Positions 16,871 through 25,234 of a stretch of 47,474 nucleotides of DNA are shown here, piece after piece. The position numbers and the translations under genes were made by a program. Under the pieces are notes generated by a model. The model was not told the DNA's origin and made no database searches. It saw nothing but the letters and a program-made list of their open reading frames with translations. The DNA is from 2-01-FULL-40-42 sp964349415 (lineage in GTDB: Bacteria; Patescibacteriota; Microgenomatia; UBA1406; GWC2-37-13): the NCBI GenBank assembly GCA_964349415.1, contig CAYGGJ010000002.1:1-47474 (forward strand), given 5' to 3'. Positions within the stretch are counted from its first letter, which is position 1, and each line of letters opens with the position of its first letter.

Positions 16871-18196
16871 ATGAAAAAAGTTTTTGTTTCAGAGACTCCT
16901 CAAAGCATAGGAAAAGATGTTACTCTCTGCGGCTGGGTATCGAATCTAAGAGATCATAAAAAAATAGTATTTATAGACCTCCGCGACTCTTCAGGAATCG
17001 TGCAGGTCGTCGGTGACGAAAAGCTCAAAGATCTGCATCCCGAAGACGTAGTCTGCATTGAGGGAACGGTTAAAAAAAGACCTGAAAAACTGGTGAATAA
17101 AAAATTGGCGACCGGTGAGATTGAAATTGAGGCAAAAAACTTTAAAGTGCTTTCCCGCTCAGAAACTCCTCCTTTTGATATGGGCAAGGAGGAGCTCGGT
17201 GTTACGCTACCCACACTTCTTGATTACCGGTCTTTAACATTAAGACATCCTAAGATATCAGCAATTTTTAAGGTACAGGCATCTCTTCTGGAAGGATTCC
17301 GTAAAGTGTCAAAAGATCTGCAGTGCACCGAAGTAATCGTACCTGAGATCACAATTACTGCTACCGAGGGAGGAGCCGAGGTCTTTGGATTTGATTATTA
17401 TGAACATACCGCCTCTCTGACGCAAAGCCCTCAATTATATAAACAGATGGTAATTCCTGCCTTAGAGCGTGTTTTTCTTGTAGCCCATGCCTATCGCGCC
17501 GAACCTTCGGTCACCACCCGTCACCTTGCCGAATCAGTACAGTTAGATTGTGAATTTGGATTTGTTGAATTTGAGGAACTTTTGGATCTTCTTGAAGAAG
17601 TAGCTATAAAAACATTTACGTATGCCGAAAAGACAAGTGTAAGGGAACTTGAAACCCTTGGGGTAGAACCAATATTATTTGGAAAAGCTCCACGGCTCAC
17701 ACTTCTTGAGGCGCAGGAAGTCATAAAAAAAAGGACAGGACGAGATGTAGTAGGTGAAAAAGATCTCTCGCCGGAAGATGAGGTTGAACTGTGCAAATGG
17801 TCGCATGAAGAAAAGAAAAGCGACTTTGTGATAGTCACACACTTCCCTACCAGTAAACGCGCTTTTTATACCCTGCCTGATCCAAATAATCCTGAGGTAA
17901 GTCTCAGCTACGATGTTCTTTTTAAGGGTTTGGAGATCGCAAGCGGAAGTCAAAGAATCCACGATTACGAACAGTTAATTAAGACTATCAAAGACCGCGG
18001 TATGAATCCGGATGATTTTAAGATGTATCTTATGGCATTTAAGTATGGGATGCCGCCTGAAGGAGGTTTTTCATTTGGTCTTGAGAGATTAACTAAGACT
18101 ATGTTAAACCTGCCTAATGTCAGAGAAGCAGCTTTGTTCCCCCGTGATATGGAGCGTGTCGACGTAAGACTTTCCCAAAAAGATAAAAAATCCTAA
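16871..18196 (+). CDS. aspS: Aspartate--tRNA ligase, archaeal/eukaryal type (AspRS2)
   Basis: A class II aminoacyl-tRNA synthetase of 441 residues. It has an N-terminal OB anticodon-binding domain (LCGWVSNLRDHKKIVFIDLRD) and a catalytic core with EITITATEGGAEVF (motif 1 area), LTQSPQLYKQ, FLVAHAYRAEPSVTTRH (motif 2) and GFSFGLERLTKTML (motif 3). The length, the absence of the bacterial GAD insertion and the ATEGG motif mark the archaeal type rather than the roughly 590-residue bacterial AspRS. Such enzymes often charge tRNA-Asn as well and then need GatCAB; discrimination cannot be decided here. AAGGA sits 9 nt before the ATG. Confidence 0.85.
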   Translation: MKKVFVSETPQSIGKDVTLCGWVSNLRDHKKIVFIDLRDSSGIVQVVGDEKLKDLHPEDVVCIEGTVKKRPEKLVNKKLATGEIEIEAKNFKVLSRSETPPFDMGKEELGVTLPTLLDYRSLTLRHPKISAIFKVQASLLEGFRKVSKDLQCTEVIVPEITITATEGGAEVFGFDYYEHTASLTQSPQLYKQMVIPALERVFLVAHAYRAEPSVTTRHLAESVQLDCEFGFVEFEELLDLLEEVAIKTFTYAEKTSVRELETLGVEPILFGKAPRLTLLEAQEVIKKRTGRDVVGEKDLSPEDEVELCKWSHEEKKSDFVIVTHFPTSKRAFYTLPDPNNPEVSLSYDVLFKGLEIASGSQRIHDYEQLIKTIKDRGMNPDDFKMYLMAFKYGMPPEGGFSFGLERLTKTMLNLPNVREAALFPRDMERVDVRLSQKDKKS

Positions 18197-18201
18197 ATTG
18201 T

Positions 18202-19116
18202 ATGAAGCGACGGTTTTACATTTTATTTACTTTTTTCTCCCTATTGTTTCTTTTTTATCCGGGTGATTCGGAATTGTTTCACATCTTCGCATACAACAGA
18301 AGACTTTTTGAGAAAAAAGTAGACCGGAAAGATCTGCCGCTTTCCGCAGTACCGATACGCCGGACCTCCGCCGATCCATTGATTTCCGCAGAGGGTGCAT
18401 ATATTATAGATCTTGCTTCTTTTAGCCCTGTTTTTGCCAAAAACGAAAAGGTGAGTTTTCTGCCGGCATCTACTACGAAAATCATCACCGCTTTGGTAGC
18501 TTACGATTTGTTTAAACCCGATGAGGTGATTACGGTCAAAAGCGTCAATGAAGACGGACAGGTTATGGGACTGGTTCCTGGAGAAAGAATAACGGTCGAA
18601 AAACTTATGTATGGCCTGCTTGTACATTCGGGTAATGATGCTGCATATGCTCTGGCAGATCACTACGGAATGGAGAAGTTTATAAAACGGATGAATGAAA
18701 AGGCGCAGGATCTTCATATGACCAAAAGCAGATTTCAAAATCCGGCCGGTCTTGATGCGGATGACCAATACACTACCCCTTACGATCTCTCACTTGCGGC
18801 ACGTGAGCTTCTTAAAAATAAGTATCTTTCCAAAATTGTCTCAACCAAAGAGATCATCATCTCAGATGAAGATTTCAAATATTTCCACACGTTGACCAAT
18901 GTTAATAAGCTTCTGGGAGAAATTCAGGGTATCGGAGGTTTAAAAACAGGCTACACGGAAAGCGCCGGTGAAAATTTAGTTAGCCTTTATAGAAGACCTG
19001 ATGGTCACGAGCTTGTGCTGATCGTCTTGAAAAGCGAGGATCGTTTTCAGGATACAAGGAATATCGTAAAATGGATCGACGAGAATATTACTTATGTGAA
19101 TCTTCTTACTCAATAA
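18202..19116 (+). CDS. D-alanyl-D-alanine carboxypeptidase (serine-type, PBP5-like)
   Basis: The 304-residue protein trims D-Ala from peptidoglycan stem peptides outside the membrane. An N-terminal hydrophobic segment (about 4-20) serves as signal or anchor. All three penicillin-binding motifs are present: STTK (S90-K93), SGN (about 143-145) and KTG (within IGGLKTGYTESAGENLV). It stops after the catalytic domain, without the C-terminal beta domain and amphipathic anchor of PBP5. It starts 5 nt after the aspS stop, so it is probably co-transcribed with it. It overlaps the convergent gene by 11 bp. Confidence 0.9.
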   Translation: MKRRFYILFTFFSLLFLFYPGDSELFHIFAYNRRLFEKKVDRKDLPLSAVPIRRTSADPLISAEGAYIIDLASFSPVFAKNEKVSFLPASTTKIITALVAYDLFKPDEVITVKSVNEDGQVMGLVPGERITVEKLMYGLLVHSGNDAAYALADHYGMEKFIKRMNEKAQDLHMTKSRFQNPAGLDADDQYTTPYDLSLAARELLKNKYLSKIVSTKEIIISDEDFKYFHTLTNVNKLLGEIQGIGGLKTGYTESAGENLVSLYRRPDGHELVLIVLKSEDRFQDTRNIVKWIDENITYVNLLTQ

Positions 19117-20158
19117 GGAATTCACTACTTATTGCAGACACATAAGCTACAAAATTATCATCACCCAAAAATACATATATCGGTTCCAAGTAGTCTTGAT
19201 ACGTATCGGGGTCAAGGTAGCCTACAAACATTTTTCGGATCGTAATATTTTTCTTACCCCGTGGGTTTGAAACAACCATTCCTTTTCCTCCAGTAAGCTC
19301 TGCGTATGCTTCATCTCCGGTCTTAAGCGGATATACCCCAACCTGCGCCTCAGACTTCTCAAAGAAGCTTAGGTCAGATCTTAAAATCCTGGTTTCTCCG
19401 TCTTTGGTAAACATCATAAGTACATAATGCTGGCTGTTAAAGTATTTGGGGGAAATGACGGGCAAACCTTCTATGTCCGGACGGTAAAAATCCACCTCCA
19501 CCAGATTGGCCTTTTGATTGTCTTTTAAGATCGCTATTGATTTGTTTTCAGGATTATATCTTAAAAAGATTATGTTGGTTTTTCCTTGCGAAAATTCCTG
19601 AGGATATGCGCCAATTGATTGGAGGAAATCGACTGCCTTGGACTGACTTTCCTGACCATCTGGAGTAACTGCCTGATTCACAAGTTCCTTGTCGTCTTCA
19701 AAAAAATAGCGGTAGCTGAAATTAAAGTTTCTTATATCTATCAGGAGTTTCTGCTTTGGTTCGTTAAAGATCGCTTGGTTATTAATCAGCCTGTAGGAAT
19801 TGGTGGCTTCGGTATCAAATCCCAAGGTTTTTGCGATAAGAAAAACTTTTTCCTTGTAGCCGAAACGGACTTGAGAAGGGGGCAGGAAGAAAACCTTTGC
19901 TGTAGCGGTGGCGGTGGTCGGAACTCCTTCTATAGTATCAAGCTTAAACTGCAATCCGGCGCTCGGTGATGCTTCAAGAAGATAGGGTTTTTTTATTTTG
20001 CCAAATGCAGTATTGGTAAATGGCGCTATAACCCGTGTCGACTGCACATACAACACTGTCAACCGGAAGGCGTAGTAAAAGATGAGAAGAATGATTACGA
20101 TGAGGATTGCAAAGGGGTAAAACTTCCTCACATAGTAGGAAACATCCGTCAATGTCAT
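19106..20158 (-). CDS. Single-pass membrane protein with large extracytoplasmic domain, unknown function
   Basis: The 350-residue protein has an N-terminal TM helix (about residues 14-35) and a roughly 310-residue outside part rich in beta strands, with no motif I recognise. Distinct patches are KPYLLEASPSAGLQFKLDT (about 57-75), IIFLRYNPENKSIAIL and PDIEGLPVISPKYFNSQHY. The topology is reminiscent of membrane-tethered regulatory proteins, but I see no sequence evidence for that. It faces the carboxypeptidase gene tail to tail. A TGCTATCAT extended -10 lies 5 nt before the ATG on the minus strand. Confidence 0.7.
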   Translation of the reverse strand: MTLTDVSYYVRKFYPFAILIVIILLIFYYAFRLTVLYVQSTRVIAPFTNTAFGKIKKPYLLEASPSAGLQFKLDTIEGVPTTATATAKVFFLPPSQVRFGYKEKVFLIAKTLGFDTEATNSYRLINNQAIFNEPKQKLLIDIRNFNFSYRYFFEDDKELVNQAVTPDGQESQSKAVDFLQSIGAYPQEFSQGKTNIIFLRYNPENKSIAILKDNQKANLVEVDFYRPDIEGLPVISPKYFNSQHYVLMMFTKDGETRILRSDLSFFEKSEAQVGVYPLKTGDEAYAELTGGKGMVVSNPRGKKNITIRKMFVGYLDPDTYQDYLEPIYVFLGDDNFVAYVSAISSEFLIE

Positions 20159-20192
20159 ACTTCATGATAGCAAATAGAAGAGGTCGAAATGC

Positions 20193-20198
20193 TATAAT
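20193..20198 (+). promoter_or_regulatory. Extended -10 of tRNA-Tyr
   Basis: TGC precedes a perfect TATAAT that ends 10 nt before the tRNA 5' end, giving a predicted precursor leader of about 3-4 nt. Confidence 0.7.
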
Positions 20199-20208
20199 AT
20201 GAGTTACT

Positions 20209-20294
20209 CCAGGGGTACCCAAGCGGTCAACGGGGGCAGACTGTAAATCTGCTGGCTTCGGCCTACGGGGGTTCGAGTCCCTCCCCCTGGACCA
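20209..20294 (+). tRNA. tRNA-Tyr (anticodon GUA), CCA encoded
   Basis: The acceptor arms CCAGGGG (20209-20215) and CCCCTGG (20284-20290) pair fully. The anticodon loop CTGTAAA sits on stem GCAGA/TCTGC. A long variable arm with a TTCG loop is present, as expected for class II tRNA-Tyr. Discriminator A is followed by a genomic CCA (20292-20294). Confidence 0.95.
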
Positions 20295-20307
20295 GTTTCT
20301 AATTTGC

Positions 20308-20313
20308 TATAAT
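20308..20313 (+). promoter_or_regulatory. Extended -10 of the flavodoxin-like gene
   Basis: TGCTATAAT overlaps the first in-frame ATG (20312). The gene is therefore more likely to start at the ATG at 20324, 10 nt after the -10, with a leader of about 4 nt. Confidence 0.6.
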
Positions 20314-20323
20314 GTCCTCACGT

Positions 20324-21049
20324 ATGAAGTCTTCAGAAAAAAAGAGAGCTAATTTCTCCGGATTGAAAGCGCTATTTCTCAACTGCACGCTAAAAAAATC
20401 TCCGGAGCTTTCTAACACTGAAGGTCTAATCAAAATCTCCCGAGCTATATTTGAAAAAAATAAAGTAAAGGCAGAAGTTATCCGCGTCGTTGATTATGAT
20501 GTCGCTTATGGAGTTTGGCCAGACATGACAAAACAAGGATGGAAAAAGGATGAATGGCCAAAGATTCAAAAAAAAGTAATGGATGCGGATATTTTAGTTA
20601 TCTGCTCTCCTATTTGGCTCGGTGATAAATCTTCGGTCTGTACAAAGGTTATTGAAAGACTTTACGCGAGTTCTGGAATTTTAAATGCGAAAGGACAATA
20701 TGCATACTACGGAAGAGTCGGTGGTTGTCTGATCACGGGAAATGAGGACGGCATTAAACATTGCTCAATGAATATTCTCTATTCGCTACAGCATCTGGGA
20801 TATGTAATTCCTCCTCAAGCAGATGCCGGATGGATCGGCGAAGCTGGTCCTGGACCCTCCTATCTCGACAAGGGATCGGGCGGACCGGAAAACGATTTCA
20901 CCAATAGAAATACTACTTTTATGACTTGGAATCTCATGCACCTTGCAAAAATATTGAAGGACAAAGGTGGAGTGCCCGCATACGGTAATCAACGCTCAAA
21001 GTGGGATGCAGGAGCCCGATTTGATTTCCCTAATCCGGAATACAGATAA
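20324..21049 (+). CDS. Flavodoxin-like / NADPH-dependent FMN reductase family protein
   Basis: About 241 residues with a flavodoxin-type fold. It opens with the LKALFLNCTLKKSPELSNT strand-loop that binds FMN phosphate (about residues 12-30), followed by ADILVICSPIWLGDKSSVCTKVIERL (about 88-113), typical of NAD(P)H-dependent oxidoreductases and WrbA-like proteins. A glycine-rich region GWIGEAGPGPSYLDKGSGGP follows. Predicted role: cytosolic flavin-dependent reduction of quinones or similar compounds. It has its own promoter just downstream of tRNA-Tyr. Confidence 0.85.
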   Translation: MKSSEKKRANFSGLKALFLNCTLKKSPELSNTEGLIKISRAIFEKNKVKAEVIRVVDYDVAYGVWPDMTKQGWKKDEWPKIQKKVMDADILVICSPIWLGDKSSVCTKVIERLYASSGILNAKGQYAYYGRVGGCLITGNEDGIKHCSMNILYSLQHLGYVIPPQADAGWIGEAGPGPSYLDKGSGGPENDFTNRNTTFMTWNLMHLAKILKDKGGVPAYGNQRSKWDAGARFDFPNPEYR

Positions 21050-21088
21050 GAAATCTCAACAGCCACTTCTCGACTGAACGCGCTCTGA

Positions 21089-21094
21089 TATACT
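21089..21094 (+). promoter_or_regulatory. Extended -10, leaderless type
   Basis: TGATATACT, then a 6-nt spacer (tgctta), then the ATG at 21101. Confidence 0.65.
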
Positions 21095-21100
21095 TGCTTA

Positions 21101-21982
21101 ATGGAAACGGGGATCATTCTCGGGTTAATTCCTTATTTTGGTTGGGCCATTGGGGATATCTTTGGTATCTACGCGTCACGTAAAGTAGGCGCTTATCTTA
21201 CGACTTTTTATGTTTTTCTTTTCGGCTTCCTTTTTGCATCCCTATATATTCCGTTTGCCTTAAACGATCTTCAAAAAATTACTCTACCGCTACTATTACT
21301 TAATATTGTGTTTGGAGTCGTAGTACTGAGTGGAAACTTTATGATTAATGAAGCTTTTAAAATATCCAATGCATCTGTTATAGGAATTATCATTCAATCA
21401 TTTCCTGCACTTGTAATAATCCTTTCGTGGTTAATATTCAAAGATCCAGTAAGTATCAATCAAGCGCTCTGGATCCTGCTGATTTTTATAGGAGTAACTT
21501 TATGTACAATTCATGTCAAAGACATAAAAACAGGACATTTATTTCGCGACAGGGGAATTAGATTGGCCCTTGTTGCAACTCTAGGATTCACTGCTTACTT
21601 CACGTTTCTGAGAATATTTATTGATAACTATGGTTGGTTCTGGTCAAACTATATTGCGATTGCAAGTTTTCCGTTGGCGCTTTTAGTAATTAAACCGATA
21701 TTCAGAATCAAAGATCGTATACAAATTCCACGATTTAAGTTGGTTATACTGGCAACTGTCTTATCCGGAATACTTCTTAGAAGTGGCGATATTGCATTAA
21801 ATTATGGTGTGGCAAAAGGGTACACGGCAATTACAGCTCCGATAGCTGGAGCGTCGCCTACTTTATTCGTAGTCCTCGCCGCTATCATTTTTAAAGACAA
21901 GACTTCACGCCAACAAAAAATAGGAATATTAATTACCTTGATCGGGATTGTTCTTCTCAGCTTCTCCATAAAAATGTTTTGA
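21101..21982 (+). CDS. EamA/DMT family transporter
   Basis: This 293-residue protein has about ten hydrophobic helices in two related halves, the layout of EamA (DMT superfamily) exporters. Each half ends in the typical features: LIFKDPVSINQALWILLIFIGVTL after helix 4-5 and IIFKDKTSRQQKIGILITLIGIVLL at the end, near-repeats of one another. Substrates in this superfamily include metabolites, amino acids and nucleotide sugars; here it is unknown. It is a stand-alone gene with its own leaderless promoter. Confidence 0.85.
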   Translation: METGIILGLIPYFGWAIGDIFGIYASRKVGAYLTTFYVFLFGFLFASLYIPFALNDLQKITLPLLLLNIVFGVVVLSGNFMINEAFKISNASVIGIIIQSFPALVIILSWLIFKDPVSINQALWILLIFIGVTLCTIHVKDIKTGHLFRDRGIRLALVATLGFTAYFTFLRIFIDNYGWFWSNYIAIASFPLALLVIKPIFRIKDRIQIPRFKLVILATVLSGILLRSGDIALNYGVAKGYTAITAPIAGASPTLFVVLAAIIFKDKTSRQQKIGILITLIGIVLLSFSIKMF

Positions 21983-22069
21983 TGCATTATATTTGTGCGT
22001 AAAAAATTCTAACGTAGTCTCCTCCCGCGAACCAACTACCCGCAGCTTCAAATACGGTAGGATTTAGCT

Positions 22070-22075
22070 TATAAT
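22070..22075 (+). promoter_or_regulatory. -10 element, leaderless type
   Basis: A perfect TATAAT, a 6-nt spacer (tcacca), then the ATG at 22082. Confidence 0.7.
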
Positions 22076-22081
22076 TCACCA

Positions 22082-22918
22082 ATGAAGCTCAAGTATCTTC
22101 TTATTGGGACGTTCTTGCTTGTTGTAGTTTTTCTTGTATTTAAGAACTCGACTGTTAAAAAAACAAGAGTCGTTGCTCCCCCATCAACCCCAACCATTAC
22201 TCCAATTCCCAAGCTATATAATGCCCCCGTCATTAAGGAAAAGCCCGTCTACGGGATTGCGATGGTCGGAGACTCGATGACGGCAGCTTTGGGTCCACAT
22301 GGAGGGGGCTTGAGCGACCACTTGAATTCACTATACAAAAAGAGGGCTGAAGATCCGCAAAGAATTATTATTGATAATTATGCAAAATCAAGCAATATTC
22401 TGGCTGTGAATGACCAACTCACTCAAAAAATAACCATTGATCCGTATACTTTCGGACCTTTGCTTTCGCAAAACTATGACCTGATTTTGGTCGAATCATT
22501 TGGGTATAATCCTCTATCCGAATTTGGCTTAGAAGGAGGATTAAAACGACAAGGGCAAGAACTTGAACTTCTTGTAAAAAAACTGGTTGCCACATTTCCG
22601 CAAACGGCTATTGTTTTTGTTGCAACCATCGCGCCCAATAAAGAAACTTATGCGCAGACAACACAACCCGATTACACAGCAGAGGAAAGAGCGAAAGGAG
22701 CAGAAGAACGAATCGCATATATAAAAAACCACATTCAGTTTGCAAAAGATAACGATATCCCCTTGATTAATATTTATGAAAAGTCTTTAACTGCTAACGG
22801 AGACGGAAACGTAACATATATTAATCCGACTGATGATATCCATCCTTCTTTTGCCGGAGTTGATTTTATTGGAGATGAAATCGCGAATTTTATCCACGCT
22901 AATAAAATCCTACCCTAA
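22082..22918 (+). CDS. SGNH/GDSL-family hydrolase, membrane-anchored
   Basis: The 278-residue protein has an N-terminal hydrophobic anchor (about residues 4-20), a Pro/Thr-rich linker (about 28-46) and an SGNH esterase domain outside the membrane. Block I is VGDSMTAALG with the nucleophilic Ser (about residue 64). Block V is DDIHPSFAG with the catalytic Asp and His (about 249-254). The family acts on ester or acetyl groups of lipids and glycans; an envelope glycan substrate is plausible. It stands alone with its own promoter. Confidence 0.85.
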   Translation: MKLKYLLIGTFLLVVVFLVFKNSTVKKTRVVAPPSTPTITPIPKLYNAPVIKEKPVYGIAMVGDSMTAALGPHGGGLSDHLNSLYKKRAEDPQRIIIDNYAKSSNILAVNDQLTQKITIDPYTFGPLLSQNYDLILVESFGYNPLSEFGLEGGLKRQGQELELLVKKLVATFPQTAIVFVATIAPNKETYAQTTQPDYTAEERAKGAEERIAYIKNHIQFAKDNDIPLINIYEKSLTANGDGNVTYINPTDDIHPSFAGVDFIGDEIANFIHANKILP

Positions 22919-22930
22919 GAACTTAGCTGT

Positions 22931-22936
22931 TATAAT
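22931..22936 (+). promoter_or_regulatory. Extended -10, leaderless type
   Basis: TGTTATAAT, a 6-nt spacer (tcctac), then the ATG at 22943. Confidence 0.7.
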
Positions 22937-22942
22937 TCCTAC

Positions 22943-23392
22943 ATGAAGCAGAAGAAAACGAAAATAATTACAATCTGCTCGAGCGCCTCTCATTATAAAA
23001 ACGTTTTGGATCTTGAAAAGGATTTAAAAAAACTTGGTTTCAAAGTCAAAATTCCAAAAACTGCAAATGTAATGAAAAGGAGCAAGAATTTTGATATTTC
23101 TTTCTATAAAACATGGTATAAGAATAAAGCCGACTATAAGAAAAAGGCAAAACTGATGGATGGACACTTCAAAAAGGTATTAGATGCTGATGCAATCCTC
23201 GTCACAAATTTTGAAAAAAATGGTTTGCACGGATATATTGGAGGAAATGTTCTCATGGAGATGGTACTCGCCTATCACTACAAGAAGCCGATCTACCTGC
23301 TAAATCCCATTTCCGAAGACCTTTCTATAAAAGAAGAAGTGTACGCACTCTTCCCTACTTTCTTAAATGGCGACTTAAATAAGATTAAATGA
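22943..23392 (+). CDS. Nucleoside 2-deoxyribosyltransferase-like protein
   Basis: The 149-residue protein has an alpha/beta fold beginning with IITICSSASHYKNVLDLEKDL (about residues 8-28). A later ADAILVTNFEKNGLHGYIGGNVLMEMVLAYHYKKPIYLL segment carries a GGNVLMEM pattern with the conserved Glu seen in the nucleoside deoxyribosyltransferase superfamily. Those enzymes cleave or exchange N-glycosidic bonds of nucleosides. The match is by pattern only. The downstream gene starts within its last codon, so the two are a coupled pair. Confidence 0.65.
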   Translation: MKQKKTKIITICSSASHYKNVLDLEKDLKKLGFKVKIPKTANVMKRSKNFDISFYKTWYKNKADYKKKAKLMDGHFKKVLDADAILVTNFEKNGLHGYIGGNVLMEMVLAYHYKKPIYLLNPISEDLSIKEEVYALFPTFLNGDLNKIK

Positions 23393-23796
23393 ACATCAAA
23401 AACATCGTATCCAAATTAAAAGCTCTAAATCTTCCTAAAGGATCTTATATCGTTTACGGGAGCTGTCCGATGACTGCGCTGGGAATAAGGGAAGCAAAAG
23501 ACGTTGATCTGTATGTTTCTCAAGAGATCTACAAAGACTTGAAAAGAAGAGGGTGGAGGGAAATTGATAAGGGACCGAGGGACAAACCTGTTGTAAGTGA
23601 TAACATCGAGGCGCATAATACCTGGGAATTTAGTCCTTATCATCCGACTCTTGAAGAATTACTTACGCGGGCTTTTGAAGTGGATGGCATTTCATTTGCT
23701 TCGATTGAAGATGTGCGGGAGTGGAAGGCTTCTTCAGGTCGACCAAAAGACCTTGCCGATATAGAGTTGATTGATAAATATATTTCTAAAAAATAG
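23389..23796 (+). CDS. Nucleotidyltransferase-fold protein (AbiEii/MNT-like)
   Basis: This 135-residue protein has a minimal nucleotidyltransferase pattern: YGSCPMTALGI (G24-S25) followed by KDVDLYV with D38 and D40 as the D-x-D pair. A C-terminal RPKDLADIELI motif is typical of AbiEii-type and related nucleotidyltransferases. These transfer NMP groups to proteins, RNA or small molecules. Its ATG overlaps the stop of the deoxyribosyltransferase-like gene (ATGA), suggesting a joint nucleotide-related role. A toxin-antitoxin pair is possible but not shown. Confidence 0.65.
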   Translation: MNIKNIVSKLKALNLPKGSYIVYGSCPMTALGIREAKDVDLYVSQEIYKDLKRRGWREIDKGPRDKPVVSDNIEAHNTWEFSPYHPTLEELLTRAFEVDGISFASIEDVREWKASSGRPKDLADIELIDKYISKK

Positions 23797-23841
23797 GCCA
23801 TCTGATCAGTCTGAGCGCTTCATTTTAGAGCGATAGGATGA

Positions 23842-23847
23842 TATAAT
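23842..23847 (+). promoter_or_regulatory. Extended -10, leaderless type
   Basis: TGATATAAT, a 6-nt spacer (gcctcc), then the ATG at 23854. It would drive the three-gene operon to 26038. Confidence 0.7.
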
Positions 23848-23853
23848 GCCTCC

Positions 23854-24639
23854 ATGGCCGAACTTATTGGACACGTGTCTGATCAAGACTATCAAGGTGA
23901 GCTACTACGAATATTTGAAGGGGAATTTCTCTTCCCCAGCAACGATCCCCATTTTAAAAATGGTAAGTTTTTAGGGCGTGAATTCCCGATACGAGTACCT
24001 TTGGCCATTCACCCAAATACTTCGGGAAGAATTGTAATCAATATGCCCGGACGGGATGGTGAAATCGATGGTTTTGATGAAAAATATAAAAAACTAGCTC
24101 GTCATATGCAATCTCAAGGTTTTGCGGCCGTGATAAGAACAGATAATATCTTTCTTGCTGGATACTTACCTGATGTTAAACTTCGCGCAGCGTTACATTA
24201 TGCTAAGGAACATGCGTGGGAAATCTCTGGAGTTACAGAACCAGAAATCTTTTTAATGGGTTTCTCTGCCGGAGCAGGAGCAATAGCTGCAATCGCTCAT
24301 GAATATCCCGAAGTTTCACGAATTCTTCTCCTTGCTCCGGGAGATAATATGGGAGGGGAAGCTATCCGAGAAGGTTTAGCTTTGTTTTCCGGGGACGCAA
24401 CCATTGTTATCGGTGACAACGATGAAAATGTCGGGACGGAAGCCGGACAGAGATTTCACGACTATGCAACCGGCGCAAAAAACCGAGAACTTTTTATTCT
24501 CCCTGACTGCGATCATCAATTTAGAGGAGAAGTAAACGGACGAATTATGAGCGAGGCTCCTTTTTATGCATTTGCTCGCAGTGAAGAAGAGAGACCGACT
24601 TTTCCCGACGCCACCGGTGGCATTAAACTCTACGATTAA
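23854..24639 (+). CDS. Alpha/beta hydrolase
   Basis: The 261-residue protein has the serine-hydrolase nucleophile elbow GFSAGAGA (Ser about residue 137), a likely acid residue near VIGDNDENVG and the catalytic His in LPDCDHQFRG (about residue 220). The N-terminal region has strands with NMPGRDGEIDGFDEKY, compatible with an oxyanion-hole loop. It is cytosolic, with no signal peptide. The substrate is unknown; dienelactone-hydrolase-like or esterase activity is likely. It leads a tight operon with a deformylase and an isoprenoid-synthase-like gene. Confidence 0.8.
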   Translation: MAELIGHVSDQDYQGELLRIFEGEFLFPSNDPHFKNGKFLGREFPIRVPLAIHPNTSGRIVINMPGRDGEIDGFDEKYKKLARHMQSQGFAAVIRTDNIFLAGYLPDVKLRAALHYAKEHAWEISGVTEPEIFLMGFSAGAGAIAAIAHEYPEVSRILLLAPGDNMGGEAIREGLALFSGDATIVIGDNDENVGTEAGQRFHDYATGAKNRELFILPDCDHQFRGEVNGRIMSEAPFYAFARSEEERPTFPDATGGIKLYD

Positions 24640-24640
24640 T

Positions 24641-25231
24641 ATGGCAATTAGAAAGGTAATTCAGCTCGGCCACCCTTCTTTAAAAAGCAGGAATAAAAAG
24701 ATAAAAAACGTGCTTTCAAAAAAGACACAAAAGCTTCTAAAAGACTTGAGAGATACCATGTATAAAACAGGCCTCGTGGGAATTGCTGCCCCTCAAATCG
24801 CTGAAAACCATATGGTTTTCTTAACCCATCCAAGAAATATCAAATTAGGAAGAAAGATAAAAAAGTTCGATAAACTAAGAGTATTTATTAATCCGCAAAT
24901 AACATTCGGTTCAAAACAAAAAATTGTCATCTATGAAGGGTGTGGAAGTGTTGCTGCACCAAGCTTTATTTTTGGTCCAGTCACAAGATCAAAAGAAATA
25001 GAAGTCAGCGCAAAAAATGAAAGAGGAGAAAGGTTTTCACTCCGTTGTGACGGACTCTTAGCGAGAGTGATTTTACATGAAATGGATCATCTGGATGGTG
25101 TCGAGTTTATTCAGAAAGTAGATAACTATTCAAAACTAATGCATAAAGAGCATTATTACAAAAAAGTCAGAAGCTCTGCTAAACAAAAAAAGGCTTTGAA
25201 AATAACAAAAGTCCTGTATAAAAAACTTTAA
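24641..25231 (+). CDS. def: Peptide deformylase-like protein
   Basis: A 196-residue protein of the deformylase family, which removes formyl groups from new proteins. Motif 1 is GIAAPQ (normally GxGxAAPQ). Motif 2 is EGCGS, where Leu of the usual EGCLS is Gly but the metal-binding Cys remains. Motif 3 is HEMDHLDG, with both His ligands and the catalytic Glu. A basic C-terminal tail (about 165-196) is unusual. I chose the ATG at 24641, one nt after the hydrolase stop; the frame is open upstream but overlaps that gene. It may be a second or specialised deformylase. Confidence 0.85.
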   Translation: MAIRKVIQLGHPSLKSRNKKIKNVLSKKTQKLLKDLRDTMYKTGLVGIAAPQIAENHMVFLTHPRNIKLGRKIKKFDKLRVFINPQITFGSKQKIVIYEGCGSVAAPSFIFGPVTRSKEIEVSAKNERGERFSLRCDGLLARVILHEMDHLDGVEFIQKVDNYSKLMHKEHYYKKVRSSAKQKKALKITKVLYKKL

Positions 25232-25234
25232 ATT

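Noticed and set aside
22943..23796. Toxin-antitoxin system of the deoxyribosyltransferase-like and nucleotidyltransferase-like pair
   Set aside because: The coupling is clear, but neither protein shows a specific toxin or antitoxin motif; left as a possibility in the entry only.
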